A stretch of 64,000 bases of DNA from Opitutales bacterium. GTDB taxonomy: Bacteria > Verrucomicrobiota > Verrucomicrobiia > Opitutales > UBA953. The notes below the pieces were generated by a model. That model was not told the DNA's origin, ran no database searches, and was given only the letters and a program-made list of their open reading frames with translations. The position numbers and the translations under genes are program-made. The stretch covers positions 1 through 64,000 of the forward strand of contig JAGBIL010000027.1 in assembly GCA_017935025.1 (NCBI GenBank). The letters run 5' to 3'. Positions 25,001 through 35,800 of the stretch are shown here, piece by piece; the first letter of the stretch is position 1; each line of letters starts with the position of its first letter.

Positions 25001-28000
25001 ACCGTCGCGCCGGAAAGCGTTGTTCCCGAAATAGTTTGCGCCGCAGAACCGCTCGTTTCGAGTGTCGCGCCGTTCAGAGCGACAGCACTTCCGGAAATAT
25101 CCCCGGAAACGGAAAGAGTTTTGCCTGCGCCGACGGAAACAGATTTCGCGCCGCTCATTCCCGCGAGGTTCCCGCCGTCAACCGTGACGGAGCCTTCTCC
25201 GCCGAGAACGAACTCGGAAAGATCCGTGCCCTTGATCGTCGCGGAAGCGCCGTTCGCAACGGAGATTGTTCCCGTCGTTTCGGCGTGAGCCTTAAGTTGA
25301 GAGGAGGCTTCAAAAACAACCGAACCCTCCGCAACGGCGAATGTTCCGATGGAGCCTGCTGCGGTATTGACCGTAAGCGTTCCCGCGCCGGTTTTTTCAA
25401 ACGTTCCCGCGCCGACGAGCACGCCTTTGAAGGTTTGATCCGCCGCGGCGTTTACCGCAATCGTACCGTCCACTGCATTGAACGTGATATCGGTCGTCGA
25501 CAACCCGAAGACCGCTTCGGAAAGCGTCAACGTTCCCGCCGTCTTTGTTCCGTCGTTCTTTTGTTCTCCGGCGACGAACTCAATCTTCGTCGCATCGGAA
25601 GTGACCGTTCCGCCGGAAATATCGACCTTGCCCAGCGCTTGAATCGCGGCGACATCTCCGCTCAAATCAATCGCATTAGAGTACTGTCCATCCGCCGTAA
25701 TCGAAAGGATCCCATCGGAAACGGCAACGCCCGCCGTGCCGAGAGCTCCTGCATTGGCGACAGTGAGCATACCGGAATCGACCGCGACCTTCGTAAGATT
25801 CGTCGAAACCCCGTTAAGCGTCCAACTACCCTGCGAAAGCGCCAGCGTATTCGTAGCGGTTGCTCCGTCTTCGGCATCTGCAAAGGAGAGAGTACCGAGC
25901 GTTCCCGTACCGAGGAGCTCCAGCGTTGAGCCGGACGTTGCATTCACAGCATCAACGGAGAGCGAACGCATCTCTTGCGTTGTCAGATCGTAGCTACCGT
26001 AGAGCATACCGCTTCCGGCGAGAGAAACCGAGTCCAGTTTCACATTCGCTTCTGCAGAGACAATCACACCTCCGTTTTCGACACCGATACCGCGCGTATC
26101 CGCTCCGGAGGAAAGCCACGTTTGCGTCGTGTTATAAACATACAGGGCACCGACATCCGCACCGCCGTTCCCGCCGGCAATCAACTTGCCGTCAAAGCTA
26201 TCCAAGCCGCCGTTGGCGTAGAGGAAGCCTCGAGCGACGAGCGTTCCCGCTCCGGAAAGTTTTTTCGCAAGCAAGTTCACCCCGTCAATGCCGGAGCCGA
26301 GTTGCGCATTCGCAAAGGCTGTCAACCTGCCACCTGCGGCGATGGAGACATCCGCGTTCGACATCGTTGCGTAAACCTGCAAATCACCTGCGTTTGCGGC
26401 GATTGAGCCGTTAAACGCCATGTCCGCAGTCGGAGTGAACCGTCCGGCATTGTCGCCTTCCAAAAGCACGAGTGTTCCCGTCCCGGTCTTCGCCACCGTG
26501 CCACCCTTTTCCGTTGTGGATATTGCGGAGAGCGAGGAGTAAACGGGCTGGTCGTCTTCGGTTCCGTCTCCCGTAACTTCAAAATTAAATGTAGCGCCGT
26601 CGAGCAGAACCTTCGGGCTGAGTTCCGACGAATAGTTTTGCCCCGTCACGCTGAGCGTTCCGCCGACGACCTGCAATGTTCCCGCGCCCTGGAGGACGGC
26701 AATGTTTTCGCTGTTTTCGAGCTTAAGCGTCGCTCCGGAAGAAAGATCAAGCGTCGAGACTTGCCCCTGATAGGATTCGACGACAAGGGCTTTTGCCGTC
26801 GCGTCCGTTCCGGCTTTTGTCAGCGTCAGCGTCGATGCCGCGCCGAGGGCAACCGTTCCCGCAGTAATCGTATCGGCATTCACCGTAAGATTGACACGCC
26901 ACTGTTGTTTGGTCAGTCCGCCGATTTCAATGTCGCCGAGCGAAACATCCTTCCCGCTGCCGTTAATTGTCGCCGTACGAACGGAACTGATATCCGTTCC
27001 CGCGAAAACAGTCCGAGCTGTATCTGCTGCGGCAAAGCCGTTGAATACAGCATTTGCACTCGGATTAATCTGCACGGTAAGGCGTCCCGTTTCGGTTACG
27101 GAGAAGTTGTTAAAGAACGCCGATTCCCCGGAGTTAATCTGAATACGCGTTCCCGCACCGTCGACTGTGTAAGACTTCGTTGCCGTCAAACCGTTGCCGA
27201 TGATTACCGTGCCTCCGGAGTGGACGAAGTCCGTATTGAGTACCGCATTCTCGGAAGCAAAGCGGAGCGAACCCGCGCCCTGCTTGTGAAGCGCCGCAGC
27301 GTCCGTTCCGTAAGCATCTACGTTTCCGTAAAACGTAAGCGAAGCGCCGCTTGCAACGTTGAGCGATGTGCCTGCAATATCTTTTTCGCCGTTCTTAAAG
27401 GTCGTTCCTGCACCGACGTAGAGCGTGCCCGTAATCGATGCGTCTCCGACCACGGAAACCGTTCCCGCCCGGAAAGCTTTGTCTCCGTCGACCGTCAGAG
27501 CTCCGGCGAGCGTGAGATTTTCGAGCGTCGAGTTTTCGCCCATTCCCGTGCCGGCAGCGATGTTGAGGGTAGAGCCGCTGTTAACGACAAACGTCTTCGT
27601 CCCAATCGCTCCCCCGTCGTGGTCGAGTGTAAGAGTTCCGCCGGAAACGGTGATGCCGTCGAGTGCCGTGCCGCTCCGGATTGAGAGCGTTCCCGAGCCC
27701 TGCTTCGTCAGCTTCGCTGTCGTCGCCGCGCCGTCTTTCACGAGAGCCTCGGAAATCGTCACCCTGCCCCCCCCCGTAACGGCAATAACCGCCGCTTCGT
27801 TGCCGATAGTGATTTCTTTCCCGACCTCAATCGCGTTGCCGTTGAAGAAACTGAGTTTTGCAGCATTCGTTCCCGCAGCATCGCCGATCGTAATCGCGCC
27901 ATCGCCGAGAGATTGCGCGTTCGCAACCTGGAGTTCACCGCCGAAGATACGCAGACCGCCCGTGAGACGGTTGTCCACGGTCGCGTCAAACACGACACTT

Positions 28001-29808
28001 CCGGCAAGAATCGTAATGCCGTCGTCAACGTAGATCTTTTCGCCGTTTTCTCCCGCACGTTCAACCCCTTGGAGGTAGGTCGTAACCGGAGCATCCTCCT
28101 CGCCGGATTCAGATGCGGCTCCGATGCGGAACTGACCGTTGTCGGCGATGTTGAAAATCATTCCCGCCGTATTGATCGGACCGGTTCCGTAGATCGTTCC
28201 GTCGGTTCGGGTTGCGGTACCGACCAGCGTGATAGAACCCGTTTTGTTAAATTCGACAAACTTTCCTGCAGAGAAAAGAATGTTCTTTTCGACGAGACCG
28301 GTTTTCGTAACTTCGTCCCATTTTGCGGCTTCCCAATCGGCAATATTTTCCGTCTGCACCCAGTGGGTAACGCTGTCGTTCCACTGCAAGGCACCGGTTA
28401 CCGTGATGTCGATCGTCGTGTTCGTTTCGTTGTAGAACAATTCAACTTCTCGACCGAGGAAGAGCTCGTCCTTAAAGACGTTTCCGAAGGACGTTTGAGC
28501 CGTAAGAGCTTTCCCGTCGGCATCGACGGCACTCGTAACGTCAAGCAACGTCATCGTTCCCGAGAACGTCGCCTTAAACGCGTCGGTGAGCGTAACCGTG
28601 TTGCCTTCTCCCCACGTCAGCTTGTCGATGCCCGTAACTTTTCCGCCGAACGTCAGCGCCGTATTCGCAATCGAAACGTCGCCTTCAATCTTGGTCGTTC
28701 CGCCGCCGAGCGTCGCGGAAGCGAGCTTATCTGCGCTCGTTCCTCCGAGCTCAAGAGCTCCGCCTGTCAGCGTAGCGTTCTGCAAGCCAAACGTATCCCC
28801 TTCGCCAATCGTCAACGTGCGGTTTTCCAAATCGACTTTCCCGCCGGTCACGTTAAGCGACCCACTAAATTCGTAAACGGCATCCGTATCGAGAACAAGT
28901 GTTCCTGCCCCCGTTTTCGTAAGCGTGTAATCGCCGGTCGAAAGATTTTCGCCCGTAAACTTCAACGTCCCGGAGGACACAGCAAGCGTAGAATCCGCAG
29001 AAAGCGTTAAATTGCTCGAAATCGTGTTTGTGCGATTATTCGCAGAAGTGAGTGTTCCCGCCAAGGCAAGCGTTCCCGCGCCCTGCAAGGTCGATCCGCC
29101 ATTCGTAAAGGTCAGCGAAGAAAGCGTCAGCGTTTTGCTTTCCGCGATTTCTGCAATCGCGCCGTTGTCGAGCGTAAAGCCTCCCGTGTGGGTAAGATCT
29201 TCCGTGAAAAGGACTTTCCCGCTACGTTCGCTCGTAAGAACGACATTACCCGAGAGCGTCGCGCCTGTGCCGACGGAAACCACCGTCGAAGTTCCCGATG
29301 CCGCGAGCGCACCGCCGCCGAACGCGAACTCACCGCCAAGCGTAACGCTACTCGTGTATTTCAGCACGCCGCCGTTGATTTGTGTTCCGCCCTTATTCGC
29401 ATTCGCGCCGGAGAGCACGAGCGTTCCCGCACCGGTTTTGATAAGAGCCGATGCCGTCGCCGCGACATAGCCGTCTTCGCCTTCCGTTCCGGTGGAGGTT
29501 TCTACCGCTTCCGTGAGCGAGCCGGTCAAGGTGATTTCTTCGCCGTCCCCGATATCAAACGTCGTCGCGCCGCCGTTGAGTTTCAGATTGGCCGAAGAGG
29601 TCCAAGAAGTTGCACCGTCGCGCACACCGATTGAGACGTCTTTAACAACGACGGTTCCGCTAAGCGTCCCCGCACCATCTGCGGTCCCGATTTCAAGACG
29701 AGAAGCATCCCCGTCCGCGGATCCGGTAACGGAATCATTTCCTTTCCAAAAGTCAACGTTCCCGCAGAAAGAGTTGCTCCTGCGCCGAGTGTTGTCGCCA
29801 AGCCCCAT
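22075..29808 (-). CDS. Giant autotransporter adhesin, C-terminal part with beta-barrel (frameshifted)
   Basis: 2577 codons open. From about residue 20 the sequence continues, in a new frame, the passenger of the gene that starts at 36272; the first residues (RRRSNSF) are out-of-frame. The passenger has dozens of autotransporter beta-strand repeats (TKTGAGTLVLSGAN, GAGTLTVNTAAG). The last 270 or so residues form a type Va autotransporter barrel: KQFKPFVNILGSQREG, IFGVSLGFDWAKADLH, alternating aromatic strands, and a terminal VGFRARF ending in Phe. It lacks its own signal peptide, so alone it could not be exported. It fits a single protein of about 4,730 residues that was or is encoded from 36272 to 22075. 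Role: surface adhesion (inference). Confidence 0.85.
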   Translation of the reverse strand: MGLGDNTRRRSNSFCGNVDFWKGNDSVTGSADGDASRLEIGTADGAGTLSGTVVVKDVSIGVRDGATSWTSSANLKLNGGATTFDIGDGEEITLTGSLTEAVETSTGTEGEDGYVAATASALIKTGAGTLVLSGANANKGGTQINGGVLKYTSSVTLGGEFAFGGGALAASGTSTVVSVGTGATLSGNVVLTSERSGKVLFTEDLTHTGGFTLDNGAIAEIAESKTLTLSSLTFTNGGSTLQGAGTLALAGTLTSANNRTNTISSNLTLSADSTLAVSSGTLKFTGENLSTGDYTLTKTGAGTLVLDTDAVYEFSGSLNVTGGKVDLENRTLTIGEGDTFGLQNATLTGGALELGGTSADKLASATLGGGTTKIEGDVSIANTALTFGGKVTGIDKLTWGEGNTVTLTDAFKATFSGTMTLLDVTSAVDADGKALTAQTSFGNVFKDELFLGREVELFYNETNTTIDITVTGALQWNDSVTHWVQTENIADWEAAKWDEVTKTGLVEKNILFSAGKFVEFNKTGSITLVGTATRTDGTIYGTGPINTAGMIFNIADNGQFRIGAASESGEEDAPVTTYLQGVERAGENGEKIYVDDGITILAGSVVFDATVDNRLTGGLRIFGGELQVANAQSLGDGAITIGDAAGTNAAKLSFFNGNAIEVGKEITIGNEAAVIAVTGGGRVTISEALVKDGAATTAKLTKQGSGTLSIRSGTALDGITVSGGTLTLDHDGGAIGTKTFVVNSGSTLNIAAGTGMGENSTLENLTLAGALTVDGDKAFRAGTVSVVGDASITGTLYVGAGTTFKNGEKDIAGTSLNVASGASLTFYGNVDAYGTDAAALHKQGAGSLRFASENAVLNTDFVHSGGTVIIGNGLTATKSYTVDGAGTRIQINSGESAFFNNFSVTETGRLTVQINPSANAVFNGFAAADTARTVFAGTDISSVRTATINGSGKDVSLGDIEIGGLTKQQWRVNLTVNADTITAGTVALGAASTLTLTKAGTDATAKALVVESYQGQVSTLDLSSGATLKLENSENIAVLQGAGTLQVVGGTLSVTGQNYSSELSPKVLLDGATFNFEVTGDGTEDDQPVYSSLSAISTTEKGGTVAKTGTGTLVLLEGDNAGRFTPTADMAFNGSIAANAGDLQVYATMSNADVSIAAGGRLTAFANAQLGSGIDGVNLLAKKLSGAGTLVARGFLYANGGLDSFDGKLIAGGNGGADVGALYVYNTTQTWLSSGADTRGIGVENGGVIVSAEANVKLDSVSLAGSGMLYGSYDLTTQEMRSLSVDAVNATSGSTLELLGTGTLGTLSFADAEDGATATNTLALSQGSWTLNGVSTNLTKVAVDSGMLTVANAGALGTAGVAVSDGILSITADGQYSNAIDLSGDVAAIQALGKVDISGGTVTSDATKIEFVAGEQKNDGTKTAGTLTLSEAVFGLSTTDITFNAVDGTIAVNAAADQTFKGVLVGAGTFEKTGAGTLTVNTAAGSIGTFAVAEGSVVFEASSQLKAHAETTGTISVANGASATIKGTDLSEFVLGGEGSVTVDGGNLAGMSGAKSVSVGAGKTLSVSGDISGSAVALNGATLETSGSAAQTISGTTLSGATVTLANKNASAAVVYDSTVTLSGVTTLVLDAQTGYNGGEFAGAYSGSITKTGDGKWTVANYTYGTNATDVLNVNGGTLEWKNANFGTSAGTISLGTGATLSVNGLASGDTLSGTVSGDATTTLEIKNSTLKLGTEAAADSSWGLLVSGDGGTSVVTIEEALPGRLEVAGTATAKLALGTGTMTMGENDQLTVGEGAILELVSGTLTAENTSKDRLNTIDGSVKVAAGSTFAQNAGIRWNTGSTLDIAGTYSVSVGDLGNTGWNKATITGTGTLEIANTSVAGYDISGEVSEFLGTVSIASGAKVNLTSGASFDKVAAVNIADGATLEVAHDLGGTLDKLSGAGDVVINADSNKNNFPNAVYAWGENNSGFSGKIAVESGALAVKNLEAIKDRLSVGGEHVALYSESTKASGIYQGGFIKVEKPGAIDTSVLTKTMNGGMILSGGEYVAGATFGKVDNGNLYVVENGSTLKLAPNADVNGSLFVAYGATLDIGATSSASMLRANGMGGNNVVNGDLTLNGTLVVDVDEDNVNKTLVDVTGTTNLATGGHGPAEVEINASGTTTDLSNTDITIFSNYKDTKRDLEDVVNVTVMGRKVEVSRDGNGNIVVVSAVNDYTAPSGLQDLYGAIRGAGTSALWSYLKSDRANSEMMDSKLVALSPVSYGSLVEMQSGFVALENDLLRERLEQRRYERAFASNAQKQFKPFVNILGSQREGDGNGTESANYDVSHTGAIGGFDVAVSRNTIFGVSLGFDWAKADLHDGAGENEGDTTRLGIYGMSVFENAYFGYGLSAGATSFDTKRNSGYNGETLTGSTDGNDVNASVIFGAGWTIDEKLGLDLAPYVGLDLGYAYAKSFTEQGGTQTALDIEKMERWSLRGKIGATLSLRASERLRISLDASFSHEFLDSDIDIDAMFASGDLAGTAFSSTAYLMDENAISVGPRVDYRIDDTWSVSGGYSYETDLDDTVTHSANVGFRARF

Positions 29809-32800
29809 TGACTCGTTTTGATTATTGCAGAATCATAAGTCGCCTTTGCGCCAACAGTAAGCGCTTCGTTATCTTCAAACGAAGTTGTTCCCGCGACAGA
29901 GACTTTCGCATTTTCGAGCACGGTCGTAGTACGCCCGGCTTGTCCGGTCCCGACAAATGTAACATCCCCTCCGACAGAAAGATTTCCGCCGAGCGTCAGC
30001 GGATTAGGAATTCCCCACGCGCCTGAAACAAGATTTCCTCCAATCGTTCCGTTCGTGTTGATTGTGGCAGCAGACCCTGAGAGCGAAACATTTCCGGAGA
30101 CATTGATAGAGCTGTGTTCTCCCGAGATATCCAACTTCCCGCTCGAAAGCGTCAATGCTCCCAGAGCGGAATCAGCCGTTCCGACGGCTCCCGAGAGGAT
30201 CAGTTTCCCGCCGTCCTTAACCGTGAGCGTTCCCGCCCCGAAAATATCGCCGGAAATTGTTGCCCCTTCGTTAGAGCCGTAAACACGAACCGCCCCATTC
30301 GTTGCCGCAACCTCAATATCTGTCGTAAACGTCGCCGCTTCGTTGAAGAAATTCAGGGAACTACCATTCGTCAAACGCACGACACTCGTCGAGGCGAGGT
30401 CGCTCGCGACAACGTTTGCGAAATTCGCTTCCGTACCGACCGCCAAATCCAGAGCATTCAACTCAACCGTTCCCGTGAACGGAGAATCTTTCAAATTCAA
30501 CGTAAAGAACGTTTTTTCTCCGATCGACACAGGAGAGTTTACAAGCAAAGTCCCCACTCCCTGCAATCGGTTAAGCGTCAACGAGCTCGTAGTGTACGGG
30601 CCCCACCCGTCGGTACCATTCGCCGCGGTAGAGCCATACACGGAGACCGTTGCACCTTCTGCGACATCAATCCCGAAGGTTTCCGTTCCCGTCCCGTTTG
30701 TCCCGAGAACAACCGTTCCCGCATCAACTTCGAGCGTTCCCGTAAAGTTCGAACGATCTCCGGAAAGCGTCAGCGTCTTATCCGTCGTCGCATAAAGAAT
30801 CGTTCCCGCGCCGGAGAATCCGGTGTAAAGCGTCAAGTCGGAAGAACCGGCAACCGTCGGCTGTTGCAGAATCAAAGTTCCTGCGCCCCCGATGTCGAAG
30901 TTCCCCTTATAGAAATCGGAATCGGTTGCGAAGAATGCCAACGCTCCACTTTCAATAGAAATCCCCTTGGATGTGCTCAATGTTCCGCCGTTATCGACAA
31001 TCCCGACGCACGCGTCCGCGCCGACATCAATGGAAACGGAGCCGGCGACCACTTCGTCATCGACGACAACCTGAGCACCCTTGGCATAGCCTTCTGTCAC
31101 AACGACATCCGTGCCGACCGATGTTTCGTTGAACACCGCATTCATGCCTTTATCAAACGCAACCGGATTTTCCGGTCCGTCCCAGTTTGCATCGTTCCAG
31201 CTCCCCGGGGTCGCGGTGTTGGTCCAGACGTAATCCGCCGGAACCCGATCTTCCTTAAAATAGAGGGTGTTGGCATCGTCACCCGTTCCCCAACTGAAAA
31301 CGCCTCCGGAAACAGTTCCGATTCCGCTGATGGCGAGCGTTCCCGTGCCTCCGTTAAATTTACCGTCGGACGAAAGCGTACCAAACGCCGCTTCCCACGC
31401 CGACTTGGTTTCATCCGTAAACGTGAACAGCTGCTGTGTTTCCTGCAGAATCAACTGGGCAATCTTCAATTCGACTACTGCCCCGGAAGTAACGGAGAGA
31501 GTGCCGGAAATCGTTGCCTGCGTCGCGTTCGAGAACAGCGAATCTATATAAACCGTTCCCGTGCCGAGCGTAAGATTCGAAAGTGTGATAGAAGAGGTTT
31601 CCGTTCCCGAAAGCTGCAGGGTTCCTTTGTCTGCGAGTGTAAGATTTTCAACGGTTCCCGATTCGACAACGATTTTTCCCCCTGTGGCAAATTTTGCATC
31701 GGCAAGGTCCAATGAGCCGTTTCCGGTTTTCACGAGAGAAACGTTGGAGAGCGTACCCGCAAAAGCTCCGGACGAGACAGAAACGCGCGTTGAATCACTT
31801 ACCCCGGTAAGCGTTCCCGTGGCAGAAGAAATCGTTTCAAACGTCAGGTTTTGAACTGCCTTAAACGTTGCGCCGGAAGCAATTGAAAGATTTTTGTAGT
31901 TCCCGTTTGTGACATTAACCGCGAGAAGCCCTTCCTTTGCGTTGAAAGAACCGCTAAACGCGCCTGTAAATTCCAAATCTTCGGATCCGGATTTAGCCAC
32001 CGTTCCCGCACCTTCGAGTGCTCGCGAGAATGTTCCGCCGAAGGCCAATTCAAGCGTCGCCCCCTCGGCGAGCTTTACGCCTGCCGACGCGACACCGAGA
32101 GCTTCATTTTTCGTCACCTTCAGCGTTCCCGCAGACACCGTAGTTCCGCCGGCATAAGTATTCGTTCCCGTGAGAGTGAACACGCCGTCGGTTTCTTTCA
32201 CGAGAGCCCCGTTTCCGGAAATGGTATTGGCAAGGTCTCCGGCGGAAGACTGAACCTTAATTGTCGACCCCGAGCCGAGCACAAAGTTCGCGGTATCGAA
32301 CCGTGATCCTACGAGAGTCAGCGTTACCCCGTCAGACACACTAACCGTCCCGTTCGTAAGAATACGAGTAAGGACGGAATCGCCGCCGAGCGTCAGGGTC
32401 GCACCTCCCATATAGAGGGCAGCATCTCCGCTCGAAGTGATACTCTTCACGGAAAGATCCATTCCGTTCATACGCAAAGCCCCCGCCGTTCCGATAACGA
32501 AATCGACTTCGGATGCCGTGGAGGCGTAATTCACCTGAGAAATTTCCCCGCCCTGAATGTCAATTGTCCCTGCGGTAATCGTTGTGCTTGTGAGGTAAAA
32601 CGCGTTTGTCCCGGTCTTCGTCAGCTTATAACCTGCGAGATTCAACGTATTCGCAGCATATCCTCCGGAGATCATCCCGAAGTTAGACGTTCCTCCGACT
32701 TCGGAGTCCGCCGTAAGAGTGATTCCGCCGTTAATCTGGCGAGCTCCGGATCCGATTTCCGCCCCGGTGTTAACCAACGCCCCGCCGGAGAGCGTGAAGT

Positions 32801-35800
32801 TCTCATAAAAACCGTCCTTCGTCATACCGTTAAGGTCAAGCGTACCTCCGGTTTTCACGAAAATACCGACCTTCTGCGCATGACTGCCCGAGAATCCGGC
32901 ACCCAATGCCGTAATTGAACCCAACTTCAATACGCCACCGGAGACAACCAAATTCCCCGTAAACGAACCGTTGTTTCCCGTGAGAATCATTGTTCCCGTA
33001 CCGGCTTTTTCGAATGTTCCCGCTCCGGAAATAGCCGTCGGCAATGTAATATTCGCGTCATGAGCGAGCACGAGAGCGCCCCCCGTAAGCGAAATACTCG
33101 TCGCCTGCGGAATATTGTAGCCAAGGTCAAGACTCAATGTCCCCGCGTTAACCGTAACGGCTCCGGAGAGCCCGGACAAGTCGACGGTCTTATCCACCGT
33201 CACCGAACCGGTACCGTCCTTCGTGAGCCCTGCAGTTCCGACGATTGCCGCCGATTCTGCACCGTCTGCCTTGGAGAACGTATAATCGTTGCCTTCGGTG
33301 TTCGTAAATGCGAGCGCAGCAGGATTAACGATACCGGAAATTTTAACGGCTTTATTTGTTCCCGCATCTCCGAATGTGACACTGTCGCCGGTTTCAAAGG
33401 TTGAAACCGCTCCTCCGTCGTTATTTGTCCACGGTTGCTCGCTTCCTCCGGAAGTCCACGTAAACGCGGTATCCGTTCCCGCCCATGTCAAATTATAAAC
33501 CGCGCCTGCCGTGTATTTTTCAAGAACGAGAACACCGTCTTGAACGGCAAAAGAAAGTTCGCCGCGAGAGTTTATTTTCGCACCGCTCATACGCAGGCTG
33601 TCGCTCGTAAGCCACGACGCATCATAGTCCGTCTCAAGCCCGCTGACCAATTGCATTCCTTCAACAAGGCTCTGCGCATCAAAAATGGTTCCCTCCGCCA
33701 ATGTCGCAGTATTGGTTGAAGCGAATGCCGCAGTCGTGGACGAAGCACTTATCCCGAGATCGAGAACCGAACCTGCAACGGTTATCAACGTTCCGACCGT
33801 TACCGTGCCGGATGCCATCCCGTTTTTGAGCGTTGTCCCTGCTGCCAACGAAACCGTTCGCGTACCCAACGCCGTCTCATTTCCGGCAACGAGCGTTCCG
33901 GCACTTACCGTGATATCGCCGGTAAAGGTATTTGCCCCAGAAAGCACGAGCGTTCCCGCGCCGGTTTTCGTGATATTTCCGGTTCCGGAAAGCACTCCGC
34001 CCAGAGAGACGGTTGTGCCGACCCCTCCGTCGGTAGATCCTCCGGTCGAATTAACGACTCGAGCCTGCGTATCAATCGTAACGTTCCCGCCGAGTGTAAT
34101 TCCGTCGCTCGTCCCCCATGAATCCAACGCGCCAAGCGTTCCCCCGTTAAGGTTAAAAACTTTTGCCGTCCCGCTGTATGCGCTCCCGTCTGCCTTAATC
34201 CGAAGCCCTCCGGAGCCGACATTCAAGCGTCCGTCGGAAAGCGTAACAACCGCAGAAGTTGTTGAAGATTGCCCGTCCAGGCAAATTCCGCCCACATTCA
34301 CTTCCCCTCCGGAAATATTAAAATCTCCGGGAGAAGTCCACGAGACGACAGCCCAAGTATCTGCGGCATTCAACACGCCGTCCGAAACATTCAGAATGCC
34401 CTTCCCTCCGCCCCAGTGCCCGATCAGGACTCCGGCGGAAGTCGAATTAGATTTCGTCGTTCCCGTAACGTTTAATATTCCTCCGGAAAGGGTGTAGGAA
34501 GAATCTCCGGCTCCGGCACCCAAGTCATGCAGACGCACTGCGCCGGCCGTAACCACTCCGCCTGTCTGCGTAATGCTTCCTCCCGTAACCGTCGAGACCC
34601 AGTTTGCCGTCAGGGTTGCATTTTCAGAAATTGTCATTGTCGCCGTACCGCGAACTGCGAGCGTTCCCGTGACCGCAAGCGCCCCCGTAACGGAAGCCGT
34701 TCCTCCGGACTGATTATACTCTCCGATATTTGCCGTTCCGGAGAAATTCGCAGTCCCCGCCGTTTGCATATAGTTCGAAACCGTCAGAGAGCTTCCGGCA
34801 TCAAAGGTCGTTGTCCCGCTGTTCGTTCCCAACGAAAAGCCTCCGAGCTCAACATTTCCTTTAAGCGTAAGTGTCCCGCTTCCGCGACGAACGTAAATTC
34901 CCGTGCCGGAGAGGGTGGATTCTTCACCGAACGTAAGGTTCGCTGCGTTGTTTTGGTGAACCTCCGTTGTTCCGCTCAAAACGAGATTCTTCGAGAACGT
35001 AATTGACGAGCCTCGTTCAAGTTGCATATTCACGCCGGAGGCAAGCGCAAGCGTGTCGTTGTACTGCATCGCATTGAGCGTAAAATTCCCGCCAAGGACA
35101 TTAACGGTCCCCGTAAATTTTGTTTTGTCAAAGCTCACTCCGCTGGCGTTATCCCACTCCGAAGAAAATGTCACGCCGAGCGTTCCCGCGCCGGAGAAAT
35201 TCGTCAGCTCGACCTTCCCTTTTTGTGCCGTAGCAAAATTCACGGCAGCTCCTTTTGCGACACTCGCGTTATCGAACGGAGCCGCATCGACGGAAAGCGT
35301 TCCGCCCGACACAGACAACGCCCCATTGTCTCCGAAAGAAATATTTCCGGAAATGTTTCCGCCATCGGAAAAATTCAGCACATTGTTGATAACAATTGAT
35401 GCAGAATCTGATTCCGTACGAATTAACGCAGGCCCGGTTAGGGAAACCGAATTACCGGAAAGTGTAACCGCACCGTCCCCATTGACCGTAATCGCGTCCG
35501 TCGTAATTGCCGTTCCCGTGACATTGACGCTTGTATCTGCAGTCAACGTAAATACCGCGTAGGTTCCCGCGTCTGCCGTGGAATTCGTCCACGCCTCCCC
35601 GCCAAGAGCAGAATCCGTCCAGTCGATCGCCGTACCGGACAAAGCCACATTTGTGGCAGCGCCTTCATAGTAGCTTATGATGAGCCCGGCAATGCATCCG
35701 CGTGCGGATCCGCTTCGCTCAGAAGAGATGGACAAATCCCCGAACAATCCGGTAACCGTAAACGAGTTATTTCCGTTAATCGTCGTCCCTTGAGAAGCCC

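Noticed and set aside
29735-29752. Programmed -1 frameshift in the giant autotransporter
   Set aside because: The site GGAAAGGAAAT does not form an X-XXY-YYZ slippery heptamer in the reading frame and no downstream structure is obvious; mutation or sequencing error is simpler.
22438-31715. Several 150-650-codon plus-strand frames opposite the autotransporter
   Set aside because: They mirror the repeat passenger on the minus strand and are Arg/Ser/Val-rich with no domains or signals.
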